Shown: piece after piece, positions 44,729-53,088 of the stretch
How the letters are laid out: each line of letters opens with the position of its first letter
How positions within the stretch are numbered: position 1 is the first letter of the stretch
DNA from: CAVQFB01 sp963711675
GTDB taxonomy: Bacteria > Acidobacteriota > Terriglobia > Terriglobales > Acidobacteriaceae
Assembly (NCBI GenBank): GCA_963711675.1
Contig: CAVQFB010000008.1
Span: forward strand, 62,001 to 126,000
Length of the DNA: 64,000 nucleotides
Direction: 5' to 3'
Translations under genes and position numbers: made by a program
Notes under the pieces: model-generated
Told to the model about the DNA's origin: nothing
What the model saw: only the letters and a program-made list of their open reading frames with translations
The model's database searches: none

Positions 44729-44944
44729 TTTTGCGGGCGTGAGCGAAGCGGGAGCCCGCAGCCGATATCCTGAGCGCAGCGAAGGATCTGTTTGTTGGTG
44801 CAAGCCAGACTGGAGCGAAGAGAAGGATCTGCTTGTGGGTGTAAGCCAGACTGGAGCGCAGAGAAGGATCTGTTTGTGGGTGTAAGCCGGACTGGAGCGC
44901 AGAGAAGGATCTGTTTGTGGGTGTAAGCCGGACTCGAGCGAAGC
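44729..44944 (+). repeat. composite element with 41-bp tandem repeat (about four units)
   Basis: The block opens with TTTTGCGGGCGTGAGCGAAG and a hairpin GCGGGCGT...GGGAGCCCGC, as at 26608, then TATCCTGAGCGCAGC. From 44781 a 41-bp unit repeats at 44781, 44822, 44863 and 44904, each beginning GAAGGATCTG and containing TTGTGGGTGTAAGCC, GACTGGAGCG and AGA. The copies differ by a few bases. The array lies between rplF and rplR and is therefore transcribed. The remaining 120 bp before rplR contain CGAACGACCACCGACGAAAG and GGCCAAGGACTAAC, another 7-bp-type tract. Confidence 0.85.
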
Positions 44945-45065
44945 TCGACATTTAAATGCTGGAATCGTAGGTTTTGGTCCTGGGCGAACGACCACCGACG
45001 AAAGGCCAAGGACTAACACGCTTCCAGTCCCCGGTACAGAACCCCGGGATTGAGGAACAAAGACG

Positions 45066-45431
45066 ATGATTGGCAAGGCAGGAAAGAACGCAACGCGGCA
45101 ACGCGTACATGATCGTATCCGAAAGAAGCTGACGGGAACGCCAGAGCGGCCGCGTTTGAACGTTTACCGTTCGCTCAATCACATCTACGCGCAGCTGATC
45201 GACGACTCTAAGGGCACGACCGTGGTTTCAGCGAGCACGGCAGAAGGAAAAAAGGCGGATCGGCGCACCGGCGGCAACGTTGCTGCCTCGAAGGCCGTCG
45301 GCAAAACGATCGCGGAGCGCGCCAAGGCAAAGGGTATCAGCAAGGTAGTTTTTGATCGCGGCGGCTATCTCTACCACGGGCGCGTCAAGGCCCTGGCGGA
45401 TGCGGCTCGCGAAGGTGGTTTGCAGTTCTAA
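45066..45431 (+). CDS. rplR: 50S ribosomal protein L18
   Basis: L18 binds 5S rRNA. The 121-residue protein has RQRVHDRIRKKLTGTPERPR, LNVYRSLNHIYAQLIDDSKG TTVVSAST, ASKAVGKTIAERAKAKGISK and FDRGGYLYHGRVKALADAAR EGGLQF, the standard ending. Gap to rpsE is 15 bp. Confidence 0.96.
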   Translation: MIGKAGKNATRQRVHDRIRKKLTGTPERPRLNVYRSLNHIYAQLIDDSKGTTVVSASTAEGKKADRRTGGNVAASKAVGKTIAERAKAKGISKVVFDRGGYLYHGRVKALADAAREGGLQF

Positions 45432-45446
45432 GGAATTTGGAAAACT

Positions 45447-45956
45447 ATGCCAACAGTGATCAAGAAGCTTGATGCGGGGCAATACCAATTGAAGGACCAG
45501 GTCGTCGCCATCAACCGCGTCACCAAAGTTGTGAAGGGCGGCAAGAACCTCTCGTTCGCGGCGCTGGTTGTGGTCGGCGACCCCAGTGCAGCGGTGGTCG
45601 GTTTCGGTTCCGGGAAGGCGAAAGAGGTTCCCCAGGCGATTCGTAAGGGAATCGAGTCGGCGAAGAAGAATCTGTTCCGGGTCAACCTCACGCAAACCAC
45701 GATCCCTCACCTTGTGTTAGGGCGGTTCGGTTCGGGCAGAGTTCTGCTCAAGCCTGCTCCCGAAGGTACGGGAGTGATCGCGGGCGGCGCGGTGCGCGCA
45801 GTCATGACCTCGGCGGGAATTCAGAACGTGCTGACGAAATCCATTGGAACGACCAATCCGCACAATGTGATCAAGGCGACTTTCGATGCGCTGAAGCAGC
45901 TTAAGAAAAGATCAGAGGTTGCGACGCTGCGCGGTAAGCAGGAAGCCGATCTTTAA
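45447..45956 (+). CDS. rpsE: 30S ribosomal protein S5
   Basis: S5 affects decoding accuracy and mRNA entry. The 169-residue protein has the double-stranded-RNA-like N-domain (DQVVAINRVTKVVKGGKNLS FAALVVVGD, GFGSGKAKEVPQAIRKGIES AKKNLFRV) and C-domain (GTGVIAGGAVRAVMTSAGIQ NVLTKSIGTTNPHNVIKATF DAL). Spectinomycin-loop residues look wild type. Normal length. Confidence 0.97.
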   Translation: MPTVIKKLDAGQYQLKDQVVAINRVTKVVKGGKNLSFAALVVVGDPSAAVVGFGSGKAKEVPQAIRKGIESAKKNLFRVNLTQTTIPHLVLGRFGSGRVLLKPAPEGTGVIAGGAVRAVMTSAGIQNVLTKSIGTTNPHNVIKATFDALKQLKKRSEVATLRGKQEADL

Positions 45957-45988
45957 ACACGTCTCCTTAGGGACGTTTGAGGAAAGTA

Positions 45989-46213
45989 ATGATGGCTAAA
46001 GGATCTCAAAAAGACGGCGGCAAGATTCACCTTAAATGGGTGCGCTCCGCTATTTGTTCTCCAGTAAAGCACAAGCTGGTGATTAAGGGCCTGGGCTTTA
46101 CCCGGCTCAACCAGGTCATTGAGCGCCCGGACACTGCGGCAATCCGTGGCATGGTCGCGAAAGTGCCCCACATGGTAGAGGTCGTTCAGGATCCGGTCAG
46201 CAAGCTGTCATAG
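45989..46213 (+). CDS. rpmD: 50S ribosomal protein L30
   Basis: A 74-residue L30 from the ATG at 45989 (a second ATG follows at 45992); GAGGAAAG upstream fits either. The core HLKWVRSAICSPVKHKLVIK, GLGFTRLNQVIERPDTAAIR GMVAKVPHMVEVV is typical of L30; a dozen extra residues (AKGSQKDGGK) precede it. L30 is absent from some phyla, so its presence here is informative. Confidence 0.93.
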   Translation: MMAKGSQKDGGKIHLKWVRSAICSPVKHKLVIKGLGFTRLNQVIERPDTAAIRGMVAKVPHMVEVVQDPVSKLS

Positions 46214-46247
46214 TGACGCTTTTGGCTAAGCCTGTCAGGATATGATC

Positions 46248-46685
46248 ATGAATTTATCGAACATTCGAGCACCCAAGAAGGCGTCGGAAAACAAGAAGCG
46301 TGTCGGACGCGGCATGGGTTCGGGCATGGGCAAGACATCCACGCGCGGACACAAGGGCCAGCGCTCCCGCAGCGGTTCCCGCATGATGCGCGGTTTTGAA
46401 GGCGGCCAGATGCCGCTGCACCGCCGCATGCCCAAGCGCGGCTTCACCAACATCTTCCGCAAGGAATACTCCATCGTGAGCCTCGAGACGCTGGCGGGTC
46501 TCGGCGAGTCTGAGGTCACACCCGACGTTTTGCGTAAAGCGGGCGTTATCAAGACGAAGCGCCCGGTCAAGATATTAGGCGATGGTGAGCTGACTGCCGC
46601 GCTTACGATTCACGCCCACAAGTTCTCCAAGTCTGCGCAAGAGAAGATCACCAAGGCTGGCGGCAAGTTCGAGGTCTTGCAGTAA
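46248..46685 (+). CDS. rplO: 50S ribosomal protein L15
   Basis: L15 is a late 50S assembly protein. From ATG 46248 (CAGGA seven bases upstream; ATG 46242 is too close to it) it is 145 residues: NLSNIRAPKKASENKKRVGR GMGSGMGKTSTRGHKGQRSR SGSR, GFEGGQMPLHRRMPKRGFTN and a C-terminal domain. Its stop TAA overlaps the secY ATG by one base. Confidence 0.96.
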   Translation: MNLSNIRAPKKASENKKRVGRGMGSGMGKTSTRGHKGQRSRSGSRMMRGFEGGQMPLHRRMPKRGFTNIFRKEYSIVSLETLAGLGESEVTPDVLRKAGVIKTKRPVKILGDGELTAALTIHAHKFSKSAQEKITKAGGKFEVLQ

Positions 46686-48076
46686 TGTTTGAGAAACTCG
46701 CTAACGTCTTCCGCATCCCGGACCTTCGAAAGCGAATCCTGTTTACCCTGGGGCTTCTCGCCGTGTACCGCCTCGGCGGGCACATCCCGACTCCGGGCAT
46801 CAATGCCGACCGGCTGCAGCAGTTCTTCGAACAGAACCGCGGGTCCTTCCTCGGGTTTGTGGATTTGTTCTCCGGCGGACAGTTGCGCCGATTGACGATC
46901 TTTGCCCTGGGCATCATGCCGTACATCACGGCATCCATCATCCTGCAGTTGTTGACCGTCGTATACGAGCCGCTGGCCAAGCTGCAGAAGGAAGGCGAAC
47001 TCGGGCGGAAGAAGATCACCCAGTGGACTCGCTATCTGACCGTCATCCTCAGCGCTATCCAGTCGTTTGGCATTGCGATCAGCCTGCAGAAGGGTGGCGG
47101 CGACTTTGTTCTGAATCCCGGAGTCGGCTTCATCCTCATGACCATGCTGACCCTGACCACGGGCAGCGCTTTCATCATGTGGCTCGGCGAACAGATCACA
47201 GAACGCGGCGTCGGCAACGGCATGTCACTGCTCATCTTTGCCGGTATCGTGGTTGGCCTGCCGCGCGGCGTCATTGACCTGATCGACAAGGTTAAGACCG
47301 ACGCCTGGGGCGCATTTACCCTTCCTGCGATGTTGATGCTCGTCGCCTTGATGGTCGTGATAGTCGCGTTCATTGTCTACGTCGAAAGAAGTGAGCGTCG
47401 CATCCCTGTGCAATACGCCAAGCGCGTGGTTGGGCGCAAGGTTATGGGCGGACAGTCAACCCATTTGCCGCTGCGCGTAAATGCTGGCGGCGTCATGCCG
47501 GTGATCTTTGCATCGTCGATCCTGACCCTCCCCCAGACAGTCGGCTATGGACTTCGCGAAAATCGCTACTTCGGTGGATTGATGCACGCGCTTGGGTGGG
47601 GTGAGCCGCTATATACGCTCCTCTACGCCGTGGGCATCATCTTCTTCGCTTATTTCTATGTTTCCATCGTCTTCAACCCTAACGAGGTTGCAGACAATAT
47701 GCGGAAGTATGGCGGATTCATTCCTGGTATCCGTCCCGGCAAGCGCACCGCGGACTTCATTAATGAGGTTTTGACTCGTATTACTCTGGTGGGCGCCCTG
47801 TACCTGATCGTCATCTCCTTCATTCCGGAGTGGATGATCGCGGGTATCCATCTGAACCATCTTCCGGGTGCACTGGGCGCGTTCTTTGAGAAACTCCCCA
47901 CCTGGCTGACGAACGGTTTGGGCGTGAATTTCTATTTTGGCGGTACTTCGTTGCTGATCGTGGTCGGCGTTGCCATGGACACGGTCACGCAGATCGAAGC
48001 GCAGCTCATCATGCGCCACTACGACGGGTTTACACCTCGTAGTGGGCGCATTCGTGGTCGCCGTACCTGGTCGTAA
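46685..48076 (+). CDS. secY: protein translocase subunit SecY
   Basis: SecY is the protein-conducting channel of the inner membrane. The 463-residue protein has ten predicted membrane segments: it starts FRIPDLRKRILFTLGLLAVY RLGGHIPTPGI and includes the plug region, FALGIMPYITASIILQLLTV, ERRIPVQYAKRVVG in the large cytoplasmic loop, and NPNEVADNMRKYGGFIPGIR PGKRTADFI, all diagnostic. Translation is coupled to rplO through TAATG. Confidence 0.97.
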   Translation: MFEKLANVFRIPDLRKRILFTLGLLAVYRLGGHIPTPGINADRLQQFFEQNRGSFLGFVDLFSGGQLRRLTIFALGIMPYITASIILQLLTVVYEPLAKLQKEGELGRKKITQWTRYLTVILSAIQSFGIAISLQKGGGDFVLNPGVGFILMTMLTLTTGSAFIMWLGEQITERGVGNGMSLLIFAGIVVGLPRGVIDLIDKVKTDAWGAFTLPAMLMLVALMVVIVAFIVYVERSERRIPVQYAKRVVGRKVMGGQSTHLPLRVNAGGVMPVIFASSILTLPQTVGYGLRENRYFGGLMHALGWGEPLYTLLYAVGIIFFAYFYVSIVFNPNEVADNMRKYGGFIPGIRPGKRTADFINEVLTRITLVGALYLIVISFIPEWMIAGIHLNHLPGALGAFFEKLPTWLTNGLGVNFYFGGTSLLIVVGVAMDTVTQIEAQLIMRHYDGFTPRSGRIRGRRTWS

Positions 48077-48113
48077 CGGTTGTCTCGCAGGCTTTACCGC
48101 CCCTGGCCGGGGG

Positions 48114-48141
48114 TTGCGGGCCTGCGGGATCGGCATATAAT
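48114..48141 (+). promoter_or_regulatory. candidate promoter before adk
   Basis: TTGCGG at 48114 and a perfect TATAAT at 48136 are separated by 16 bp in the 184-bp secY-adk gap. It could give adk-map-infA-alpha genes their own transcription start. A GC-rich inverted pair (CCGCCCCTGG / CCGGGGGTTGCGG) just before it may weaken read-through from secY. Confidence 0.5.
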
Positions 48142-48260
48142 CACCGGGCTTCGTGATCGGGTCACTTACAAGGCTCACGGGGTCTGATATATGTGCCATA
48201 CCGCTCGGCAGGCCTGGAAACGTGCTGGCCGGGTGAGATTGCAATCGAGAGGAATCTCCG

Positions 48261-48962
48261 ATGGGCGAGGAGATCTCGCGCGACGTCGGCCCCGTGGTTC
48301 TGTTAGGACCGCCGGGTGCCGGCAAGGGCACACAGGCCAAGAGGCTCGCTGAACACTACAAAATCCCCCAGATCTCCACGGGAGACATTCTGCGGGCGAA
48401 TGTGGTGGACGGCACGGAACTTGGTGTTCAGGCGAAGGCAATCATGGCTCGGGGAGAATTGGTTCCCGACGAACTGATGTACCCAATGGTGCGCGGTCGG
48501 CTGCGTGGTGCCGACTGCAAGCGTGGTTTTATATTGGACGGTTTTCCGAGGACAGCGGCCCAGGCCGGCTGGCTCGATGCTTTTCTGGAACATGAGTTCT
48601 TTGACAACTCACTGGGCAACAAGTGCTTACCGATTGTCGTGCGTCTCGACGTCGATTATAATGAGCTATTGCACCGGATAACCGGGCGTCGTTCTTGTCC
48701 CACCTGCGGGCGAATTTACAACGTCTACCTCCAGCCTCCCAGCGTCAATGAGCGTTGTGATGTTGACGGCTCCAAGCTGGTGATTCGCAACGATGATCGT
48801 GAAGAAGTCATCGTCCCGCGTCTGGCCGCGTATGAAGTCCAGACCCGGCCGGTGGCGGACTACTATGAGCGCAAGGGGCGGCTGGTCTCGATGAACGGAG
48901 ACCTGCCTGTCGACGAAGTCACGCGACAGCTCTTCCGCATCGTCGAGAATCATCACGGATAG
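48261..48962 (+). CDS. adk: adenylate kinase with zinc-type LID
   Basis: Adenylate kinase interconverts AMP+ATP and 2 ADP. The 233-residue protein has the P-loop LLGPPGAGKGTQAKRLAEHY, the AMP-binding STGDILRANV and FILDGFPRTAAQA, and the lid starting GRRSCPTCGRIYN. The lid carries CPTC and a later CDVD, giving a probable Cys-Cys-Cys-Asp zinc site. The N-terminus has a short extra piece (GEEISRDVGP) before the P-loop. The start ATG 48261 has GAGAGGAATCTCCG upstream. Confidence 0.95.
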   Translation: MGEEISRDVGPVVLLGPPGAGKGTQAKRLAEHYKIPQISTGDILRANVVDGTELGVQAKAIMARGELVPDELMYPMVRGRLRGADCKRGFILDGFPRTAAQAGWLDAFLEHEFFDNSLGNKCLPIVVRLDVDYNELLHRITGRRSCPTCGRIYNVYLQPPSVNERCDVDGSKLVIRNDDREEVIVPRLAAYEVQTRPVADYYERKGRLVSMNGDLPVDEVTRQLFRIVENHHG

Positions 48963-48992
48963 CCTGCGGGGCGGGCTGTTTTTGCATTCGGA

Positions 48993-49745
48993 ATGGCTAT
49001 AGTTTGCAAGTCGGCGGCGGAGATTGAAAAGATGCGGCGCAGCGGCCGTGTCGTCCGCGAAGTGCTCGACCATGTTCGGTCTTTGGCGGTTCCCGGAGCC
49101 ACTACCATGGATCTTGAGCACGCCGCCGAGAAGAAGATGAAGGATCTGGGTGCCAAGCCAGCGTTCAAGGGATACTACGACTACCCTTGCGTGCTTTGCA
49201 CGTCGATTAACGAAGAGATTGTGCACGGCATTCCATCCGAGAAGCGGGTGCTGAAGGCCGGTGACATCGTCTCGGTTGACTGTGGCGTTGTTCTCGATGG
49301 CTACTACGGCGATGCGGCGATCACCGTCCCCGTAGGTAGCGGCGTCGCACCCGAGTTGCAGAAGTTGTTGGACGTTACGGAAGCCTCGCTTTACAAGGGC
49401 ATTGAGGCGGCTAGAGTCGGCAACGCTGTCGGGGATGTAGGCGCCGCGGTTCAGGAGTACGTGGAAGCGAATGGGTTCAGCGTGGTTCGCGAGTTTGTCG
49501 GGCACGGCATTGGGACGCGTTTGCACGAGGAACCGCAGGTTCCAAACTACGGCACACGCGGCCACGGATCGCGGCTTCGCGAGGGTATGGTTCTCGCGAT
49601 AGAGCCAATGGTGAATTACGGCAAGCCGGAAACGCGGGTGCTCAGTGACAAGTGGACCGCAGTGACCGCGGACGGCAGTTACAGCGCTCACTTTGAACAT
49701 TGCGTGGCGGTGACTCGAGACGGCCCGGTGATATTGACGCAGTAG
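48993..49745 (+). CDS. map: methionine aminopeptidase type I
   Basis: Map removes initiator methionine. The 250-residue protein shows the five metal ligands of the pita-bread fold: D in DIVSVDCGVVLDGYYGDAAI (two aspartates), H in VGHGIGTRLHEEPQVPN, E in LAIEPMV and E near HFEHCVAVT. There is no N-terminal zinc finger, so it is the short bacterial type Ia. Follows adk by 30 bp. Confidence 0.95.
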   Translation: MAIVCKSAAEIEKMRRSGRVVREVLDHVRSLAVPGATTMDLEHAAEKKMKDLGAKPAFKGYYDYPCVLCTSINEEIVHGIPSEKRVLKAGDIVSVDCGVVLDGYYGDAAITVPVGSGVAPELQKLLDVTEASLYKGIEAARVGNAVGDVGAAVQEYVEANGFSVVREFVGHGIGTRLHEEPQVPNYGTRGHGSRLREGMVLAIEPMVNYGKPETRVLSDKWTAVTADGSYSAHFEHCVAVTRDGPVILTQ

Positions 49746-49773
49746 TCAGCGAAAAGAAATTCAGAAGGAGTGA

Positions 49774-49992
49774 ATGAGCAAAGAAGACGCGATTGAGGTG
49801 ATGGCGGTGGTGATCGAACCCCTGCCCAATGCCATGTTCCGGGTGGAATTGGAGAACAAGCATCAGGTGCTGGCGCACGTTTCCGGTAAGATGCGCAAGA
49901 ATTTCATCCGTATCCTGCCCGGTGACAAAGTCGCGGTTGAGCTCTCGCCTTACGATCTGAATCGCGGTCGCATCGTTTACAGATACAAATAG
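49774..49992 (+). CDS. infA: translation initiation factor IF-1
   Basis: IF-1 blocks the ribosomal A site during initiation. The 72-residue OB-fold protein reads SKEDAIEVMAVVIEPLPNAM FRVELENKHQVLAHVSGKMR KNFIRILPGDKVAVELSPYD L, a textbook sequence and length. AGAAGGAG before ATG 49774 is a strong ribosome binding site. Confidence 0.97.
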   Translation: MSKEDAIEVMAVVIEPLPNAMFRVELENKHQVLAHVSGKMRKNFIRILPGDKVAVELSPYDLNRGRIVYRYK

Positions 49993-50006
49993 AAGGAATT
50001 TGATTT

Positions 50007-50041
50007 TGCTGAAGGCTGAGGGCTGACAGCTGAGAGCCAGG
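50007..50041 (+). repeat. 7-bp repeat tract before rpmJ
   Basis: GCTGAAGGCTGAGGGCTGAC and AGCTGAGAGCCAGGG: five units of GCTGA(G/A)(G/A) run to three bases before the rpmJ ATG. Confidence 0.65.
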
Positions 50042-50044
50042 GTT

Positions 50045-50158
50045 ATGAAAGTACGAGCATCGGTAAAGAAGATCTGTGACAAGTGCAAGGTCATCCACCG
50101 CAAGGGTGTGGTGCGCGTGATCTGCGAGAACTCGAAACACAAACAGCGTCAGGGATAG
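50045..50158 (+). CDS. rpmJ: 50S ribosomal protein L36, zinc-binding
   Basis: A 37-residue L36: MKVRASVKKICDKCKVIHRK then GVVRVICENSKHKQRQG. The zinc ligands are C11, C14, C27 and H32, so this is the zinc-containing form. Being so short it is easily missed; it lies in its usual place between infA and rpsM, and its TAG is 10 bp before the rpsM ATG, with GAGGAG between. Confidence 0.95.
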   Translation: MKVRASVKKICDKCKVIHRKGVVRVICENSKHKQRQG

Positions 50159-50167
50159 AGGAGCAAC

Positions 50168-50554
50168 ATGGCACGTATTGCAGGCGTGGATCTTCCGCGA
50201 AACAAGCATGCGAATATCGCGCTCACGTATATCTACGGCATCGGCCGGTCGCGGTCCGCGCGTATTCTCGATGCGGCCAAGGTCGACCCCATGAAGAAGG
50301 TGCAGGACCTCGGTGAAGACGAAGTCAACCGCATCCGCCAGGTGATCGAAGCCGAAGGCGGCGTCGAAGGCGATCTCCGCAAGGACGTTTCGATGAACAT
50401 CAAGCGGCTCATCGAAATCGGCTCGTATCGCGGTTTCCGCCATCGCCGCAACTTGCCGGTCCGAGGACAGCGTACCCATACCAACGCGCGTACCCGCAAA
50501 GGTCCGCGTAAGGGCACTGTCGCACAGAAGAAGAAGGCGACGGCAAAGACTTAG
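50168..50554 (+). CDS. rpsM: 30S ribosomal protein S13
   Basis: S13 contacts P-site tRNA and L5. The 128-residue protein has ARIAGVDLPRNKHANIALTY IYGIGRSRSARIL, KRLIEIGSYRGFRHRRNLPV RGQRTHTNARTRKGPRKGTV and a lysine-rich tail. GAGGAGCAAC precedes ATG 50168. Normal length. Confidence 0.97.
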   Translation: MARIAGVDLPRNKHANIALTYIYGIGRSRSARILDAAKVDPMKKVQDLGEDEVNRIRQVIEAEGGVEGDLRKDVSMNIKRLIEIGSYRGFRHRRNLPVRGQRTHTNARTRKGPRKGTVAQKKKATAKT

Positions 50555-50558
50555 GAAG

Positions 50559-50640
50559 TCGGTGGTCGTTTGTCGCGGTTCTGGGCAAGACCGCCCGAAC
50601 CTCGACAGAGGAAGTTAACGACCAACCACTAAGGACTGAA
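50559..50640. repeat. inverted 7-bp-type repeat between rpsM and rpsK
   Basis: GTCGGTGGTCGTTTGTCG on the left and GTTAACGACCAACCACTAAG on the right are reverse complements over about 13 bp (GTGGTCGTT/AACGACCAAC), with GGCGGTCTTGCCC-like inner pairing (GGGCAAGACCGCCCG). The right arm ends in GGACTGAAGACAACT before the rpsK ATG. Confidence 0.5.
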
Positions 50641-50647
50641 GACAACT

Positions 50648-51079
50648 ATGGCAAAACCAGCAGCGGCAGGCGGCGCGGCAGCGCCCGAGAAAAAAGGCAA
50701 GAAGAAGCAGTTCAAGAAGAAGGAGCGCAAGCACGTCTCCCACGGCGTCGTGCACATCCAGGCTTCGTTTAACAACACGATCGTGACCATCTCCGATCAG
50801 GCCGGGAACGTGCTTTCCTGGAAGAGTTCGGGATCCCTGGGTTTCCGCGGGTCGCGTAAAGGGACGCCGTTTGCCGCGCAGCAAGCGGCCATGAACGCGG
50901 CCAACATGGCTCGCGATCACGGGGTTCGCAGCGTAGAAGTCCGTGTCAACGGGCCAGGATCGGGCCGTGAGTCCGCTATCCGCGCTCTTTCCGCCGCCGG
51001 TATTGAGGTGCGTTCGATCAAGGACAACACCCCCATTCCGCACAACGGGTGCCGGCCTCCGAAACGCCGTCGGGTATGA
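50648..51079 (+). CDS. rpsK: 30S ribosomal protein S11
   Basis: S11 forms the platform at the mRNA exit. The 143-residue protein has a 30-residue Lys/Ala-rich leader (AKPAAAGGAAAPEKKGKKKQ) and then the core: HGVVHIQASFNNTIVTISDQ AGNVLSWKSSGSLGFRGSRK GTPFAAQQAA and GIEVRSIKDNTPIPHNGCRP PKRRRV. Normal C-terminus. Confidence 0.97.
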   Translation: MAKPAAAGGAAAPEKKGKKKQFKKKERKHVSHGVVHIQASFNNTIVTISDQAGNVLSWKSSGSLGFRGSRKGTPFAAQQAAMNAANMARDHGVRSVEVRVNGPGSGRESAIRALSAAGIEVRSIKDNTPIPHNGCRPPKRRRV

Positions 51080-51097
51080 TGGGTGGAAGGCTGCGTT

Positions 51098-51180
51098 CTC
51101 AGCCTGGGATTTCTGGGAACTGAGAACAGGGAACTGAGAACTAGGTTCTAGAACACTGGGTACTAGGTACTGACAACTGT
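51098..51180 (+). repeat. 7-bp repeat tract between rpsK and rpsD
   Basis: CTGGGAACTGAGAACAGGGA, ACTGAGAACTAGGTTCTAGA and ACACTGGGTACTAGGTACTG then ACAACTG: about nine units of (G/T)GAGAACT/GGGAACT/GGGTACT. A perfect GTTCTAGAAC palindrome lies within at 51143-51152. Confidence 0.7.
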
Positions 51181-51240
51181 TTCGATCGGGACGAAGGGTG
51201 AAGCCAAACCCGTAAACCGATCATCTAAAGGAGAAGTCAA

Positions 51241-51870
51241 TTGGCCCGTTATAAAGATGCAGTTTGCCGTTTGTGCCGTCGCGAGGGGATGAAACTCTTC
51301 CTCAAGGGCACCAAGTGCTTCAGCGATAAATGCCCCATCGAGAAGCGTAACTTTGCTCCCGGACAACACGGGAAAGACCGGAAAGCCAAGATCGTAGGCT
51401 ACGGCCTCCAGCTGCGCGAGAAGCAGAAAACGAAGCGCATGTACTTCACGCAGGAAGGCCAGTTCCGGAACTATTTCGAGAAGGCTGCGCGCTCTCAGGG
51501 CGTAACCGGCGAGAAGCTTCTGCAGCAGCTGGAGCGCCGCCTGGATAACATTGTCTACCGCCTGGGATTTGCGTCGTCACGCCGCCAGGCGCGTCAGCTG
51601 GTGCGCCACGGGCACGTTCATGTGGACGGTCGCAAGGTGAATATTCCGTCGTATGAAGTGAGCGCCGGCGAAGAGATCAAGATACGGGAAGCCAGCCGCA
51701 AGCTGGCCATCCTGGAGTTGGCGAAGGATATCGCAAGCCATCAGAATGCGCCGACCTGGCTGCAGATCGATCGCGACAACTTCACGGGCCGCATCGTATC
51801 GCTGCCCAAGCGCGAAGAGATTCAGATACCAGTCAACGAGCAGCTGATCGTCGAGTTGTACAGTAAATAG
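51241..51870 (+). CDS. rpsD: 30S ribosomal protein S4
   Basis: S4 nucleates 30S assembly. The 209-residue protein has a CRLCRREGMKLFLKGTKC.. N-terminus with an apparent four-cysteine zinc pattern (CRLC, C-F-SDKC), then the S4 RNA-binding domain: RLDNIVYRLGFASSRRQARQ LVRHGHVHVDGRKVNIPSYE. The start is TTG 51241 after AAAGGAGAAGTCAA, a strong ribosome binding site. Confidence 0.97.
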   Translation: MARYKDAVCRLCRREGMKLFLKGTKCFSDKCPIEKRNFAPGQHGKDRKAKIVGYGLQLREKQKTKRMYFTQEGQFRNYFEKAARSQGVTGEKLLQQLERRLDNIVYRLGFASSRRQARQLVRHGHVHVDGRKVNIPSYEVSAGEEIKIREASRKLAILELAKDIASHQNAPTWLQIDRDNFTGRIVSLPKREEIQIPVNEQLIVELYSK

Positions 51871-51885
51871 GCTTCAAGTGGGTTT

Positions 51886-51920
51886 GTTCGCGAAACTTGA
51901 AACCTGAAACTCGAAACTGT
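51886..51920 (+). repeat. 7-bp repeat tract between rpsD and rpoA
   Basis: CGCGAAACTTGAAACCTGAA followed by ACTCGAAACTG: four units of the GAAACTT/GAAACCT type, the same family as at 19388. Further right, 51950-52015, a CCGGATCAGCC...GGACCGG region precedes rpoA without other features. Confidence 0.65.
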
Positions 51921-52026
51921 TTTTTCGGTCCACCATTCGTGCCGGATCAGCCTGTCCTGGCGCTTGACTTGAACCCGGACCGGTTCAAGGAGCCAGGCTG
52001 AGCCCAACGGCCGAGAGGAGAAACAA

Positions 52027-53058
52027 ATGCTTTGGAAAGGTTTTCAGAAACCGAAACGTCTCGCCACCGACACCAGTTCCCTGACCGATAAGTACGGAAT
52101 GTTCTGGGCCCAGCCTTTTGAACGCGGGTTCGGCACAACGATTGGAAACGCTCTGCGCCGCGTTCTGCTCAGTTCCATCGAGGGAGCCGCCGTAACCGCC
52201 GTCAAAATCGAGGGCGTGCTGCATGAGTTCCAGTCGATTCCCGGCGTCGTCGAGGATGCGACCGACATCATCCTCAACCTGAAGCAGATTCCGTTCAAGC
52301 TCGCGGGCGACGCGCCCAAGGCTATCTATCTGCGCTCTGACCAGCCGGGCGTGGTCACCTCCGGAATGATCGAAGCCGATGCGGATGTCGAAGTCCTCGA
52401 CAAAGATGTCTACATCGCCACGGTCAGCGAAGGCGGCAAGCTCGACATGGAAATGCGCCTCAAGCGCGGCCGCGGCTACGTCTCCGCCGACAAGAACTTC
52501 GACGAAGACCTGGGCCTGGGCTTCATTCCCATCGACTCGGTGCACTCGCCCGTTCGCAAGTGCAATTACACGGTGGAAGCTGCACGTCTGGGTCAGATCA
52601 CCGACTACGACAAGCTGACTCTCGAAGTCTGGACCAACGGTTCCATCACTCCTGCTGATTCTTTGGGCCTCGCTGCGAAGCTGCTCAAAGATCACATGAA
52701 CATCTTCATCAACTTCGAAGAGGAGATTGAGACCTCGACTGCGACGGACGATCGCAAGCCTGAGATCCGCAACGAGAACCTCAACCGCTCCGTCGAGGAA
52801 CTCGAGCTTTCCGTTCGCAGCTACAACTGCCTGAAGAACGCGAATATTCAGAGCATTGGCGAGCTCGTACAGAAGACGGAAGCCGAGATGCTCAAGACCA
52901 AGAACTTCGGACGTAAGTCCCTGAACGAAATTAAGGAGATCCTGGCTTCCATGGGTTTGAGCCTGGGAATGAAGATCGATGAGCATGGCAACGCCGTCCC
53001 TGGCCCCACGTCGAATCAGGTTCTCCCTGCGTCGGCCTACGGAGACAGCGACCTCTAA
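52027..53058 (+). CDS. rpoA: RNA polymerase alpha subunit
   Basis: The alpha dimer starts RNA polymerase assembly. The 343-residue protein has the N-domain FWAQPFERGFGTTIGNALRR VLLSSIEGAAVTAVKIEGVL HEF and, after a linker near 230-260, the C-domain SVRSYNCLKNANIQSIGELV QKTEAEMLKTKNFGRKSLNE IKEILASMGLSLGM, which binds UP elements and activators. Good ribosome binding site (GAGAGGAGAAACAA). Confidence 0.98.
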   Translation: MLWKGFQKPKRLATDTSSLTDKYGMFWAQPFERGFGTTIGNALRRVLLSSIEGAAVTAVKIEGVLHEFQSIPGVVEDATDIILNLKQIPFKLAGDAPKAIYLRSDQPGVVTSGMIEADADVEVLDKDVYIATVSEGGKLDMEMRLKRGRGYVSADKNFDEDLGLGFIPIDSVHSPVRKCNYTVEAARLGQITDYDKLTLEVWTNGSITPADSLGLAAKLLKDHMNIFINFEEEIETSTATDDRKPEIRNENLNRSVEELELSVRSYNCLKNANIQSIGELVQKTEAEMLKTKNFGRKSLNEIKEILASMGLSLGMKIDEHGNAVPGPTSNQVLPASAYGDSDL

Positions 53059-53088
53059 GCTCGCTATTGAACACTGAGGGTTTTTCCT

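Noticed and set aside
44781..44944. Possible CRISPR array
   Set aside because: The 41-bp units are contiguous, without distinct spacers, and there are no cas genes. It is a plain tandem repeat.
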